From positions 4,247-29,037 of the forward strand of contig NW_025064946.1 of the NCBI RefSeq assembly GCF_019112545.1: a DNA stretch of 24,791 nucleotides. The letters run 5' to 3'. This document shows positions 11,551 through 22,202 of this stretch, piece after piece. The DNA comes from Guyanagaster necrorhizus (lineage: Eukaryota > Basidiomycota > Agaricomycetes > Agaricales > Physalacriaceae). The notes under the pieces were generated by a model, which was given only the letters and a program-made list of their open reading frames with translations, was not told the origin of the DNA and did not search any database. Each line of letters starts with the position of its first letter. Within the stretch, counting starts at the first letter, position 1. The position numbers and the translations under genes were made by a program.

Positions 11551-12006
11551 TATTATGATTTTTTCACTTTCATTCTTACTTGACTCCTATTTCTGCTTAG
11601 TCAGGGCACCTATCCCAGTGCTTAGGATCATAGAACAGGCTTAATCATCATAATAACTGATTCATTATTGTCCTCCAACATAGTGATGCCTCTCAACAAT
11701 AGACAACAACTCTTTTGTAGATAGTTATAATACTTAAGAACAAAGGGCACAATGACTTGGACAGACACAATTAGTAGTAGTATATTTATCTCTATTAATG
11801 AATAGTATATAAGCAGGAGAGCTCTTGCTATATATCTTCAGCTTTGAGCTAAAGTTTATTCTTATCACTTTATCTTGAGCTGACTGTCTACAGGCCTTGA
11901 AGCTCTTAATCAACAAGCACATATAGTGAACTCTGACATGACTGTACAAACTTGATACAGCATCAGTTTATCATGTGTTTAGATCACATGTGACTTGGGC
12001 TTAACA
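11551..12006 (+). repeat. gypsy-1 3' LTR
   Basis: This 456-bp repeat begins TATTATGATTTT (canonical TG mutated to TA, as also in one gypsy-2 LTR) and ends GGGCTTAACA. It is homologous to both gypsy-2 LTRs in inverse orientation. It interrupts LINE sequence that resumes at 12007. The base after the LTR starts CTCTT, which would be the target duplication, but its partner is lost with the missing 5' end. Confidence 0.88.
11806..11852 (+). promoter_or_regulatory. LTR TATA box and presumed RNA start of gypsy-1
   Basis: TATATAA at 11806-11812 lies 34 bp upstream of AGCTTTGAGCTAA (11840-11852). The latter is a perfect complement of the primer site kept in gypsy-2 at 23709-23721. In self-priming Tf1/sushi elements the RNA 5' end pairs with this site, so transcription probably starts at or near 11840. 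The start is inferred, not observed. Confidence 0.6.
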
Positions 12007-12029
12007 CTCTTGGTTTCTTGGTGACTTAA

Positions 12030-13060
12030 GAATCTCTAGATCTATCAGATTTTTTATTCAACTTTTTCAGATGAATTTGCATTCTCTTTTTTCAAATAAG
12101 TCTTCTGTATGTTTTGGCATACCCTGAACTGCTGTTAAGTACTATGTAAGTTCACCTATTACTGTTTGAATAATAATTCTGCAGTTTAGAACTGAGAGAT
12201 GAAACATTTCCTAGTGTGCAAAACTTTAGTTTATTTTCTCAATCACCAGAGGCCAAGCTGTATCTTCTAGTATCTTATTCCTGAACCAGGCTTCTAGGAT
12301 ACATATCACCTCTCTATCTTTGACAATGTTAATCTCATCAGAGCCTGCTTTGAAGTAATCTTTTGACTTACATTCTTTGCTTACTTTCTAGTAGAAGTCT
12401 TTAGATCCAATCAGGATTATCTGAGTTTTCACTATGTTGAAACATGCACTGCTTGCTAGACACCAGTTGTTAAGGAGTTTTATCAAGCTCTTGATATTAT
12501 CATCTTTATGGAGGAAGGTTGTGGTGTCATCTGCAAAGAGTTTGGCAATCAGATGCTCTTCAGATCCTGAGATATCTAGCCCTTTTAGATTGGATCTACA
12601 TAGCATTTCTGCCAGGAGTTAAATAGCAAGATCAAAAAGCAGATAAGACAGTGGGTCATCTTGGTGAACTCTTCATGTGACCTTAAAAGATGAGCTGAGA
12701 AATCCATTGACCATCACTCTTGTTTGAGTATTTTTATATAGCAATTTTATTGTCATGATGAATTGAGATAGAATTTGAAAGACTCCTAATACTCACCACA
12801 GGTAATCATGACGGATTTTATCATAAGCTTTTTTCTGATCAAGCATAACTATTAGACTATTTTTCTGAGTGATGTCTGCATAATCAGTTATCATCTGAAT
12901 TAGTTTAGGTGCTGAGCATATTAGCTTAATTGACAAAGCTATTATTAGAAGTTTGTATTTAGAGTTTGGAAGAATGATTGTGCAGTAGTTGGATATTTTG
13001 CCCTAATTATTTTTTTATAGATTGGGCACATTCAGCCCTCTGTGAATTTGATTGATGTCT
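12030..13060 (-). pseudogene. LINE ORF2, reverse transcriptase domain
   Basis: From about 13050 the minus strand reads 'FTEG', stop, 'MCPIYKK', the usual entry to a LINE polymerase. Motif A is 'QKKAYDKIRHDYLW' near 12845-12800, motif B is 'VHQDDPLS' near 12670 (normally RQGDPLS), and the catalytic motif C 'FADD' is intact at 12537-12526. Downstream 'WCLASSACFNIVKTQ' and a thumb region are followed by 'YLTAVQGMPKHTEDLFEK' near 12135-12080, and the sequence is then cut by the gypsy-1 LTR. Stops are frequent. The region keeps one of only three CpG found in the first 24.6 kb (12812-12813), at an Arg codon. Confidence 0.85.
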
Positions 13061-14059
13061 CCACTCTATACTCCTCAATGTTGTTGAAGACATCAGTCAG
13101 GATATCTACAATGTCAAAGCTGGAGAACTCTTTTCATTCATTCTCAACATAACAATCATTAAATACTTTGAAAAACATGTCAGTGACTTCATTTATTCCA
13201 GATGCTAGTTACTTTTTGATAGTTTGAGTGGTCTTAGGGCTTCATCTCAGGATACTTTCACCTTAAAGTGGTCTTTTTTCTTCTCAGTTGGTCTCACTTT
13301 GATGGTATCAAAGGCATCTTTCATTATTCTCTCATATGCATCTTTATCAATGTTTAGACAATTATTTTGGAGGAATTTATCATAGTAGTCTTGCATCATC
13401 TCTGTCATTCATGAGGAGTATTTTTCATAATGAGATTGAAGGTTCATTGACTCTTCAAATTCTCTCCTCTACAAATTTGTCTTATTTTCTTAGAGAATAG
13501 TTGATTGGTTGAGAGATATTGTGGTAGCTGAGATCTCAAGGGCTTGTATTACATCTCTTGGTTTGGCTTCTTTATTTGTTTGAAAGTAGTATTTAGAGAC
13601 AATTTCTTCTTTGAGATAATCCTTCACTGCTATAAAGTGTCTGGCAATATTGTGTTCCTCCTGTTTGATATTTTTCAGTTCTCTTTTAAGGATGGTCAGT
13701 TCTTTGAAGCACTGAAATCCACTCAGGATATTATCATATGCTAATTGGCTAATAGCCCTATTGAGATCAGTTTCTTGCTGATAGACTTTAGTTTCAATAT
13801 ACTCATTCTCTTACTCTTACTTAGTCTATAGCATCAGAAATGAATGTCTCATATATTCTTTGGAGATTAGCTGTAGATATTTGGCCAAACATCTTAATAG
13901 CCTTAATTTCTTCTTGGGCTTTCATGTCTAGCTCTTTGATTTTTGATTTTGATTAACTATCTTTAAGAACACTGTCTGAGTATGCTCATCTTTCTTTCTC
14001 TATCAAGAGAGTGGCCTCATGTGCAATCTGAGCAGATACCATATTATAATCAACACCCA

Positions 14060-14850
14060 CTATTTCCACTGGCTGGATTTTTTATTGTCTTGCAGAATCA
14101 AATAGTTTGTTTGTCATATATATTCTGTTGATTCATAATTGATAGATCTTGATGGTCTTAACCCTGAGACTTGAATACTTTTTTTACAGCTGTATGTCTA
14201 CTCTTTCTTGTCCAGAAAGGTACTGCACCAACTATTACAGAGATTCAGGAGCTCTTTGTGATTATTAAATGCAGTTTTAACCTCTATATGATCTGTTCTC
14301 ATTGGTGAGCAGTCAATTGCATCTTCTATAAAGTTTATATCATCTCACATATAGTCAGGTTTCCATTCTGGATATTCTATAAAGAAGTCATATAAAGTTC
14401 TGAAGAATTCAGCACTCTCTCTCACATCTCTGGCAGTGACATTTGGTGCATAGAGTCCTAGAATTTTAATGTTCTTATCATCATGCTATCTTGTTTTTAG
14501 CATTATTGCTCATTCTAGAACTATGACTTTTGTCTGAATATGGTACCAAAGGGTGGGCTGCTTGTTGAGTACTATTGTGACATCCACTTTTCCAGTTGAA
14601 TTTTCTGGATCTCCAGTAAAGTTTATTTTTATTCTATAGACAAAAAGGTTCTCTAGCTCATCATATCTTTTCTCTGTCAGATGGACCTTTGATACTATTA
14701 GAATCTCAGTCTTTGGAATTTGGAGGAGTTGATTTATAGGATTTTACTTACTATTCTGAATGTTATTTCTTGATTCCACACAGCTAAAACTGTTTATATT
14801 TAGGCAAGATATCAAAATAGCTGACCTCCTTCCTTTTCAGTCTCTCTTAT
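14060..14850 (-). pseudogene. LINE ORF2, APE-type endonuclease domain
   Basis: Starting near 14821 the frame reads 'LISCLNINSF', then 'HLTEKRYDELENLFVYRI', 'FTGDPENSTGK', 'TIVLNK', 'ILGLYAPN', 'ESAEFFRTLYDFF' and 'INFIEDAID'. This order matches the exonuclease-endonuclease-phosphatase fold that nicks target DNA to prime LINE reverse transcription. The Glu expected before 'HL' in the metal-binding motif is Lys ('VSKVHL'). There are several in-frame stops, and the frame changes near 14060, where the next part ('MVSAQIAHEAT') continues. Confidence 0.75.
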
Positions 14851-15216
14851 GCCTCTCACATCTATTCATCATCTGTGTATGCTGTTGATCACCTTGTTCT
14901 GAGTGGGGCTCAATTATGATAATACACTTGAGATTCTATTGTGATCAGTCAGAGAGAAGCATGACTCTCTTACACTCTAATGCATGGCATGGCCACTCTC
15001 TCTAAGTGAAATCTCATTCAAGGGGGAACTTAAGTTATATAAGGTTGTTGAGAAGCTTAATATGTATTTTTGATTATTATTTCTCTAACATCTTCCACTG
15101 CAGACTTGCATGGATGGTCTCTGTTCTGTATATAGTACAGACTGGGATGCAGCTGGTATATTTCTACCATTGTTTGGAAGATCATGTGATATTAAATCAA
15201 TGCACCATTCTCCAGG

Positions 15217-15560
15217 AATTCTGATGCTGGTTCTTCACTGTCACTACTACACCACTGTCTTGCATGAAGAGATAACCAGTGAGTATGTCAGAGCCTTGAC
15301 TGAGTGATGCAAGTCTGATACTATAAAGATTCATATTGTAGTTTGTAGTTTCTCTGTGTTTCAAACTATTAGTAATACAGTTAATTCACATACTGGATCT
15401 GCCAAACTACTGGCATGCTGAAGGAATCCACTTGGACATTTCTCTCTCAGTGAGAGAGGAGATGTTATAAGCAGTTTAGGTTCCATTGGATTCTGTTGGA
15501 GATAGTTGTATCAGCTCTTCCTGCTCAGCAGTCTGACTTATCTCCACTAAATTGTCAGTA
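15217..15560 (-). pseudogene. degenerate reading frame upstream of the LINE endonuclease, possibly ORF1
   Basis: On the minus strand a frame with few stops reads 'LVEISQTAEQEELIQLSPT', 'AYNISSLTEREMSKWIPS' and 'LYSIRLASLSQGSDILTG'. Its place just 5' of the endonuclease suggests LINE ORF1 or the 5' region, but I see no zinc knuckle or RRM motif and do not recognise the protein. The rest of 14860-15903 holds nothing I can assign. Confidence 0.3.
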
Positions 15561-15903
15561 ATCAGAATAGAAAGATGCTTTGATAAATGTTAGATGGCTC
15601 TAACAGACTTCTTATCTTTTAGTCTCACTTCTGATTTCACTCTTTTAAGCTTAAGGCTCACTAAGATCAACAAGCAGAAGTAAAGAATCTCTATTCAAGA
15701 TAAAATGTTATGTTGAGTAGCAGTTAAATAGTAAGTGGACTATTGCTTCTTATCATGCATGACTATTTTCCAATCATCATTGTAGTTTCTTTCACACTCA
15801 GATTGACTGTCTGACTTCTCACTACTCTTCTTTCATTTCTGTCCTGAGTCTTTGAAAGGCTCTGATTTTATCATGCAAAGATAGAGTTCCTCAGCTATAG
15901 TGC

Positions 15904-15908
15904 CATAT
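15904..15908. repeat. target-site duplication CATAT, left of gypsy-2
   Basis: CATAT directly precedes the TGTTAAGC end of gypsy-2 and is repeated at 24193-24197. A 5-bp duplication is standard for this class of integrase. Confidence 0.92.
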
Positions 15909-16378
15909 TGTTAAGCCCAAATAACATATGATCTAAACACATGATAAACTGACACTGTCTCACACTTTGAACAATGATGTCAGAGTTCACTTGATGTGTT
16001 ATGTGGCTCTGTGTCTCAAGACCTTTAGATTGGCTCAAGATAAGATGGTAGAAGAATAAACTTTAGCTTGAAGCTGAAGATACTGCAGTGAGAGCTATGC
16101 TACTTATATACCAGTTGCTATCCATTCTATAGATATAACTACCTAATTGTGCATCTTGACATTATAGAGTGTTTTGTCCAGTATCATTAAGCTACCTACA
16201 AAAGAGTATTGTCTGTTGTTGAGTGGTTACCATCATGTCAAAGGATAATAACTGACTAGGCATTGTTGTGATGACTAAGCCTATCCCATGGTCCTAAGCA
16301 CTGGTCTAAGCACTCTGACTAAGCAAAAATAGCAGTTAATCCCTCAAATGAAAGATAAAAATAAGAAAAATCATAATA
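15909..16378 (-). repeat. gypsy-2 3' LTR
   Basis: It begins TGTTAAGC and ends ATCATAATA on the + strand, exactly as long as the 5' LTR (470 bp). The expected terminal CA on the + strand has become TA. On the minus strand it carries TATATAAG and the RNA-start motif AGCTTCAAGCTAA (16063-16075 on the + strand). Confidence 0.95.
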
Positions 16379-16394
16379 TTATCCCCTTCTTAAG
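16379..16394 (-). other. gypsy-2 polypurine tract
   Basis: The minus strand reads AAGAAGGGGATAA immediately before the 3' LTR. It corresponds base by base to the gypsy-1 tract with two substitutions. Confidence 0.8.
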
Positions 16395-16498
16395 ATCATT
16401 GTCCTGATGGCCAATATAGAGATAAGTCCATGGGTCCTGAGAGCAGATAACCTGCCCTTCTTCTCATAAGATTTATGAAGATATTGACTAATAAAATA

Positions 16499-19400
16499 TC
16501 AGTTCAATGCCTGTTTGTAATCATGGATTGTGTCCTCAGCATTCATATACTTTTCATTGACCCATTAGTTTGACTCTGGTCTGTACCCCTTCCAGCTGAC
16601 CAAATAGTCAATTATAATAGTCATTCCTCTACCATGAGCTTTGATTTTGTGGAGTTTATGATCAAGGACCTGATCAATTTTATAATATTCCTTGTCATTG
16701 ATCAAATCTGAGGGAGATAGAGAAGGGCATTCCTGGTTAGGAAAGGCCAGCACAATGTATGGTGTCAACAATGTCTCATTGAAGATATCATAAACCTTTC
16801 ATATCTTGGAAAAGTGCAATTTGTATGCAGAGCTGCCAATTTTTGTGAGAATTGGAAAGGATCCTATTCATTTGTCAGCCAGCTTTTGCTTCAGGTGCAG
16901 GAAATGAAGGTTTGTTGTATCCAGCCATACTTTGTCATTGACTGAATATTCATGTGCCATCTATTGGTATTTGTTGTATTGCTTCTTCATAGATGTGGTG
17001 TTTTCAAGGGCCACCTTGGTTTTTATGTGAATTTTTGCCATCATCATGGTGAAGTCAGAGAAGGCAGGTGTACTAGTGTAGTGGTGTTTGATTTAGGCAA
17101 TGTGAGGGTGTCACCCATAAGTGATGAAGAACAGTGGCTGAGTGGATTCTATTGTTGTGTTGGAAGACAGCAAGAGCTAGCCATTTCATCCAGTCATCTT
17201 GTTGATAATTAATAAAGAGGCAGAGATATTTCTTCACCTCCTGGTTTGCTTGTTTTATTTGACCATCTGTCTGTGGATGATATGCAGTTGATGCATTTCA
17301 TTTGATGTTGAAGAGGCAATATAGGTTATCAAGGAACTTAAAGATGAATTGTAGTCTCCTGTCTGAAATAATCACTTGAGGCATGCTATATTTGGTATAT
17401 ACCTCATTATATAAGATCTTTGCCTATTCTTCTAAAGTTAATTCAGTAGAACATGTGACTGAAATGATCATCTTGGAGAAGCAATCCACTATAACAAGGA
17501 TTATATTATAGCTATTGCAATCTGGTAATCCAGTGATCATGTTCACCAAAATGTGGATCTATAGTGATGATGGGACCTCATTTGAATGGAGCAGTGTGGT
17601 CTGTGGCTGTGTTAAGAATTTGTCTCATTGACAAATCTCATATGCTTTGATATATTGGGTGATGTCAATGCTTATTTTGGGCCACCAATATTCCTGTAAG
17701 ATGAGCTCCTTGGTCTTGGCAATGCCTGGATGTCTGGCAGTTGCATGATCATGACAGGTGATGATGATCTCACTACAAAGCTCTTTGTCCCTGGGAATGT
17801 AAATCTGTCCATTGTAGCAGATCAATCTGCCTTCTTTCATCATTCTATGTTCATGATTGAGTGATGAGGCCATTCATTGGTCCCATTTGTGATTGTCTCA
17901 AGTCATGCTCTTAATGCACTCATGAATTTCCTCCTCCATCAGCATTATCATTGCCCAGAAATATTCAGGCTTTAACAATGTGACTCTTTTGTTATCCTCT
18001 CCTCCTTGATCATGGTTGGCATGTTGACTGAGGAGGTCAGCTTTCTTATTTGCTGCATCAGCCTTATGGTGCAGCATATATTGGTATTGGCTGAGCTCAG
18101 TCACCCATCTGGCTTATTGGTGATTTAGCTTCTGTGGCTGTCAGAAATATCATAAATTTTGATAATCTGTCTAGATCTCAAAAACCTCAGTGGTGCCAAT
18201 CAGATAATGCTGCAATTCTTCTAAGGCAAGCATTATTGCCAACAGCTTCTTGTCATATATTTCATAATTGCATTCTGTGATGGTTAATGCCTTGGATAGA
18301 AATGCAACTGGATGCCATCATCCATTCTGTTTTTGAGAGAGGATGGCCCCAATAGTGCTTTCACTTGAATCAGCCTCAATATGGAATTTTCTGTCTTGCA
18401 TTAGAATGGCAAGAATTATGTCTTTGGCTAATCAGCATTTGAGATCATTAAATGCTGATTGTTGGGTTGGGCTCCAGGATCATGGTGCATTGCTGGTTAG
18501 TTGGGTCATAGGGTAGACTATCTTGCTGTAGTCCCAAATGAAGCAGTGATAGAAATTAGTGAAGTCTAAGAAGGATTATAACTCCTTTTTCTTAGTGGGC
18601 TCCAGCTATTCTATTATCTCTGTGATTTTAACAGGGTTCATTCAGATGCTTCCTTCACTGATGATGACTCCAAGGTACTCAGTCTTGAGTACCTCAAACT
18701 CACACTTCTCCACTTTGAAGAACAGATGATGCTTCCTCATTAAAGCTAGTACTTATCAGACTAGCTTTCAGTGCTCCTCTTGGGTCTTGGACATGATGAG
18801 AATATTGTCCAAGTAAATTATAACCTTCCCAGTAGTGATAAGATCCTTGAAAATATCATTTATCATCCACTGGAAAGTGGCTGGTGAATTCATGAGACCA
18901 AAAAACATAACTATTGGCTCAAACAGTCTGCAGTTGGTGCAGAAGGCAGCCTTCTATTTGTCACCTTCTTTGATCTGCATGTTGTTATAATCTCAGCAAA
19001 TATCCAGCTTGATATAGTACTGGATGCCATGGAGTTTATCTATGAGTTCAGAAATTAATGGAAGTGAGTAATGATTCTTGATCATCATTTTATTAAGCTT
19101 CTGATAATCCTGTACTAGTCAGAGTTTTTCATCCTTCTTCTTGACAAAGAAGAAGAGGGATGCCATCAGAGACTTTAATGATCAGATTTGCCCATCAGAT
19201 AGGTTTTTATCCAGGAACTTGTCAAGTTTCTATTGCTTATTGTTGCCAAGAAGATACATCTTGCAATCCAGATTAGTATTGGCATTAGAGATCAGTTCTA
19301 TAGTATGATTCCATAGTTTCAGAGCTGGTAGCTTGTCAAAACTCTCCTTTTTGAACAGGTCATAGTAATCTCATGCCCATTTGGGCACCATCTCCTTGAA

Positions 19401-20390
19401 TGTCCTCTCCTCTCTTCTGGCATTAGCCTTGGCTGCTAAGTCATTAGCATAGTGCATGGCACAAATATGTATGGCCTTCTGCAGGTTCATAGTGAGGATG
19501 GTTTCTCTGTCTTCCATCTCTTCATCCTATTGATCTTTAGGATCCTCATCTGGCAACTTGAACAGAATTTTCTAGCAGTGGCATCTAGTGAATGTGATTC
19601 ATTCAGTCTTCCAATTGATCAGTGGATTGTGGCAGATCAGCCAGTCATAGCCAAGAAAGATTTCCTTGGTTCCCAAATCAGTTACAGCCAAGTCAATCCT
19701 TTTAGAGTGATTGCCAATTGTGAGCCTGAGCTTGACAAATTCAGTGATTGAATCAGCTTGGTTCTTTGTTTCATCTGCATTGTACACTGGGATTGGAGCT
19801 ACCATGGCTCATATGGGGAGGTTATGCTTGGTGATGAAAGCATGATTAATTGAGCTGCTAGTACATCCACTGTTGATTAGCATGATGACTGCATAAGTGC
19901 TTTGAGATGTGAGCATCTCAATTTGGGCTTTGGCTAAGAGGTCTCAGCCTGGGGTCTTGGACTGTCAGATAAACTTCCATAGTCTCTGAAGTTCATTGAG
20001 CCATTCCAGGGCTCAACAGCATTCAGCCTTCCTCATCCCTTTGATCATCTCATCTATCACTTCTTTGGCTCAGATTTTGTGGACCCAGTTCTTGAGTATG
20101 GCTTTTGCTGTGGCTTTGTCCTTTATGTCCTTGATAGCCTGCCAAGTCCACTCAGTATCAAATGGCTTTAGCCAGCTAGTAGAGCTCTCTGCCCTTGTTT
20201 GGCTCATAGGCAGTTGAGTCTCTTTCTTAGATGATTCTGATTGTTGAGTGGTAATGTTGAGTATATTTGAATGCATGTATAATTTAGACATAGATAGTAC
20301 TACAGAGATGGTATCAGTCTGTCCAGCATCTGTATATGACACACTGCTCAATTTCTTGGCTGAGTCAGTGGAATTGCTCACTGCTTGGCC
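16499..20390 (-). pseudogene. gypsy-2 Pol: protease, RT, RNase H, integrase, chromodomain
   Basis: Pol runs in the -1 frame relative to gag, from an overlap at about 20390 to TGA at 16501-16499. 'SWLKPFDTEWTWQAIK' near 20200 is shared with gypsy-1. Protease reads 'INSGCT' with Asn at 19874 for Asp. Reverse transcriptase keeps 'KLDI' but reads 'YLDN' near 18815-18804. RNase H has 'FHIEADSS' and '[15 protein letters not shown]'. In integrase the zinc finger has H-H but one Cys is Tyr ('AYEICQ'); the first catalytic Asp is Asn at 17543 ('VNMITGLP'), the second Asp is kept ('IISDRR') and Glu is Lys at 17255 ('TDGQIKQANQ'). An 11-bp deletion near 17131 shifts the frame. The chromodomain at about 16700-16560 reads 'IIDYLVSWKGYRPESN' and is intact. 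About a dozen or more stops occur. Confidence 0.92.
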
Positions 20391-22171
20391 CCATCTTTTA
20401 CTTCTTTGACCTTTATTTCTGGTCTGAGGCCTTTTTTCTCCTTTTGCAGCTCAGCAATCAAAGCCCTAAGGTCTTCTCAAGTGCATTTATTCTTCTTCTG
20501 CAGGCAATCCCATACCATGTGACTCTTTTGGCCACAATTAAAGCACTTTCCCTCTTTCTTGAGTTGATTCACATCCATTGGCTTATCTGTTCCAGTGAAT
20601 GTTGTGCCTGTACCAGTTTTCTTCTCACCATATGAAAAAGTTGAGATGGAGCCACTGGGCTTGGTGGACATGTTCAAACTAGAGAGCATAAGTTTTGTGC
20701 CCTATTTCTGGTGCTTCTGTCCTCCTATTGACAGAGTCATCTGTTCTGCCTTCTGTTGCTGTCATTCTTGGTACATCATAATGATATGCTCTTTCCACAT
20801 ATTATACCTCTTTGGGATGTTCTGCCCAAGATCTGAGATGATCTTCAGATAGAAGGGTGATGCTCCCATCTTCATGTATTTGACCATCTGATCTGTGTTG
20901 GCAACATCATCCTAGACCCCTGCAAGTTTTTCAAGTTGTTTTAGTTTATCAAAGTACTCAGTGGCAAGCTTGTCAGCCATCTTATACTCTTTTATGTTCT
21001 GTTTATGAACTTCTTGTACTGCTAGATCAGTGAACTTATAGATGATTATTTGTTTGAGCACTGATCACAAGGGCATCTGATGATGCTGATGCATGGTCAA
21101 CCAGAACATGGGGGCTAATAATACCCATCATGTTTTTACCTTGTTCTCCATGTGGATCATGACAAAAGTCATCTTGTACATGTCAAGAAGGAAGTATGAG
21201 ACAAAGACCTGGAAATACTGATTGCAATCAGTAAGGAATCAATCAATATCCTCAGATGCCCCTCTGAAAGAGTGGAGCTCACATACAAGGATGGGCTTGA
21301 TATTAAGTATGGTGGTATCAGCTGTGAGAGCAGTTATTAAGTTCAGGATCCCACCAAATAGCAGAACAGTCCAAGATATCAGAGGCTCTGGAAAGAAATA
21401 AAGAGAGTTGTTATTAGCAATGAGACTTCCTAGTGGTGAGATCTTCTTGTATACTATATGCCTGTTTTGGATGGTGAATCCTAATTTGAGTGCTTCAGAA
21501 TCATCTTCTATAGGAGGAGGCACCTCAGGGGCCTTCTTACTCTCACTGCCTTCAGCTTCATCAGGCAGTGGTCACCTGGCAAAGGGTCAGTGCATCAGCT
21601 GTGCTCATAGGTTCTAGTATGAGTCCCTTAGCCAAGGTCAGCTTTACATGAGCTGAGATGCTATGCTGTGGATGGCAGAGGTTGCAAATGTGTATTATGA
21701 TGATGTGCTTTAAATTGATAGTACCATATAAACAGTCTGGCTTGGTGCCACACTTGGCATCCATAGTATTGGCTGAATGTCAAACCTAGACTTATAAGCC
21801 AGTAGTAGTGCTAGCTGTTGTCCTAAATATTTTTGATTATAAATAAGAATGGCCTGCTCAGTGGCTGTATATTGAATAATATCTGGATGCTTGACTCTGT
21901 CAGTGGTGGTATACCTTAGTCCCATAAGCAATACCAGCCAGGTGTCATCCATCTATAGTATGGCTGCCTCTTTCTAGTACAGCCATAAAAATTCTCCCTG
22001 GCACTTCTCCTATACCTTTCTTGCCAATTTTTCTTCTGTCAGATGTTTTGTAAAGATGCTCCCTCACTTAGAGAGAGTGTCTGCCTCTCCATCATCCTCC
22101 TCAACCTTGGCCTTAATTCTCTCAGTGAGGAAACTGTTGTCAAGTGGGTCATAGATTTTCAGGTTGGCCAG

Positions 22172-22202
<31 letters not shown>

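Larger units (their letters stand above)
5361..12006 (+). mobile_element. gypsy-1: 5'-truncated Ty3/gypsy chromovirus
   Basis: Plus-strand order is Gag, CCHC zinc knuckle, protease, reverse transcriptase, RNase H, integrase, chromodomain, polypurine tract, 3' LTR. Integrase after RNase H plus a terminal chromodomain place it among chromoviruses. Comparison with the full gypsy-2 copy shows that the 5' LTR, leader and about 300 codons of Gag are missing; the copia LTR abuts the break. The 3' LTR ends at 12006 inside a LINE. Protein and LTR sequence match gypsy-2 along the whole length, so both are one family. Three single-base indels (about 7206, 8247 and 10373) and many stops make it inactive. 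Confidence 0.9.
12007..15903 (-). mobile_element. non-LTR retrotransposon (LINE), interrupted and degenerate
   Basis: Minus-strand fragments of an APE-type endonuclease (about 14850-14060) and a reverse transcriptase (about 13060-12030) are in the order of a LINE ORF2, of the kind common in basidiomycetes. The 3' end is cut at 12007 by the gypsy-1 LTR. The 5' limit is unknown: gypsy-2 inserted at 15904, and the interrupted sequence may continue at 24198. About 1 kb between the two domains (13060-14060) is linker, with one recognisable helical stretch near 13860-13920 ('MFGQISTANLQRIYETF'). Several frameshifts and many stops make it the most decayed element here, consistent with its being the oldest. 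Confidence 0.85.

Noticed and set aside
15006..15307. Two overlapping + strand open frames of 65-72 codons
   Set aside because: They overlap each other, show no motif, and lie opposite the LINE 5' region. AT-rich CpG-free DNA yields such frames by chance.
16952..17212. 86-codon + strand frame with hydrophobic start
   Set aside because: It is antisense to the gypsy-2 integrase and chromodomain region, where the real protein alignment to gypsy-1 is clear.
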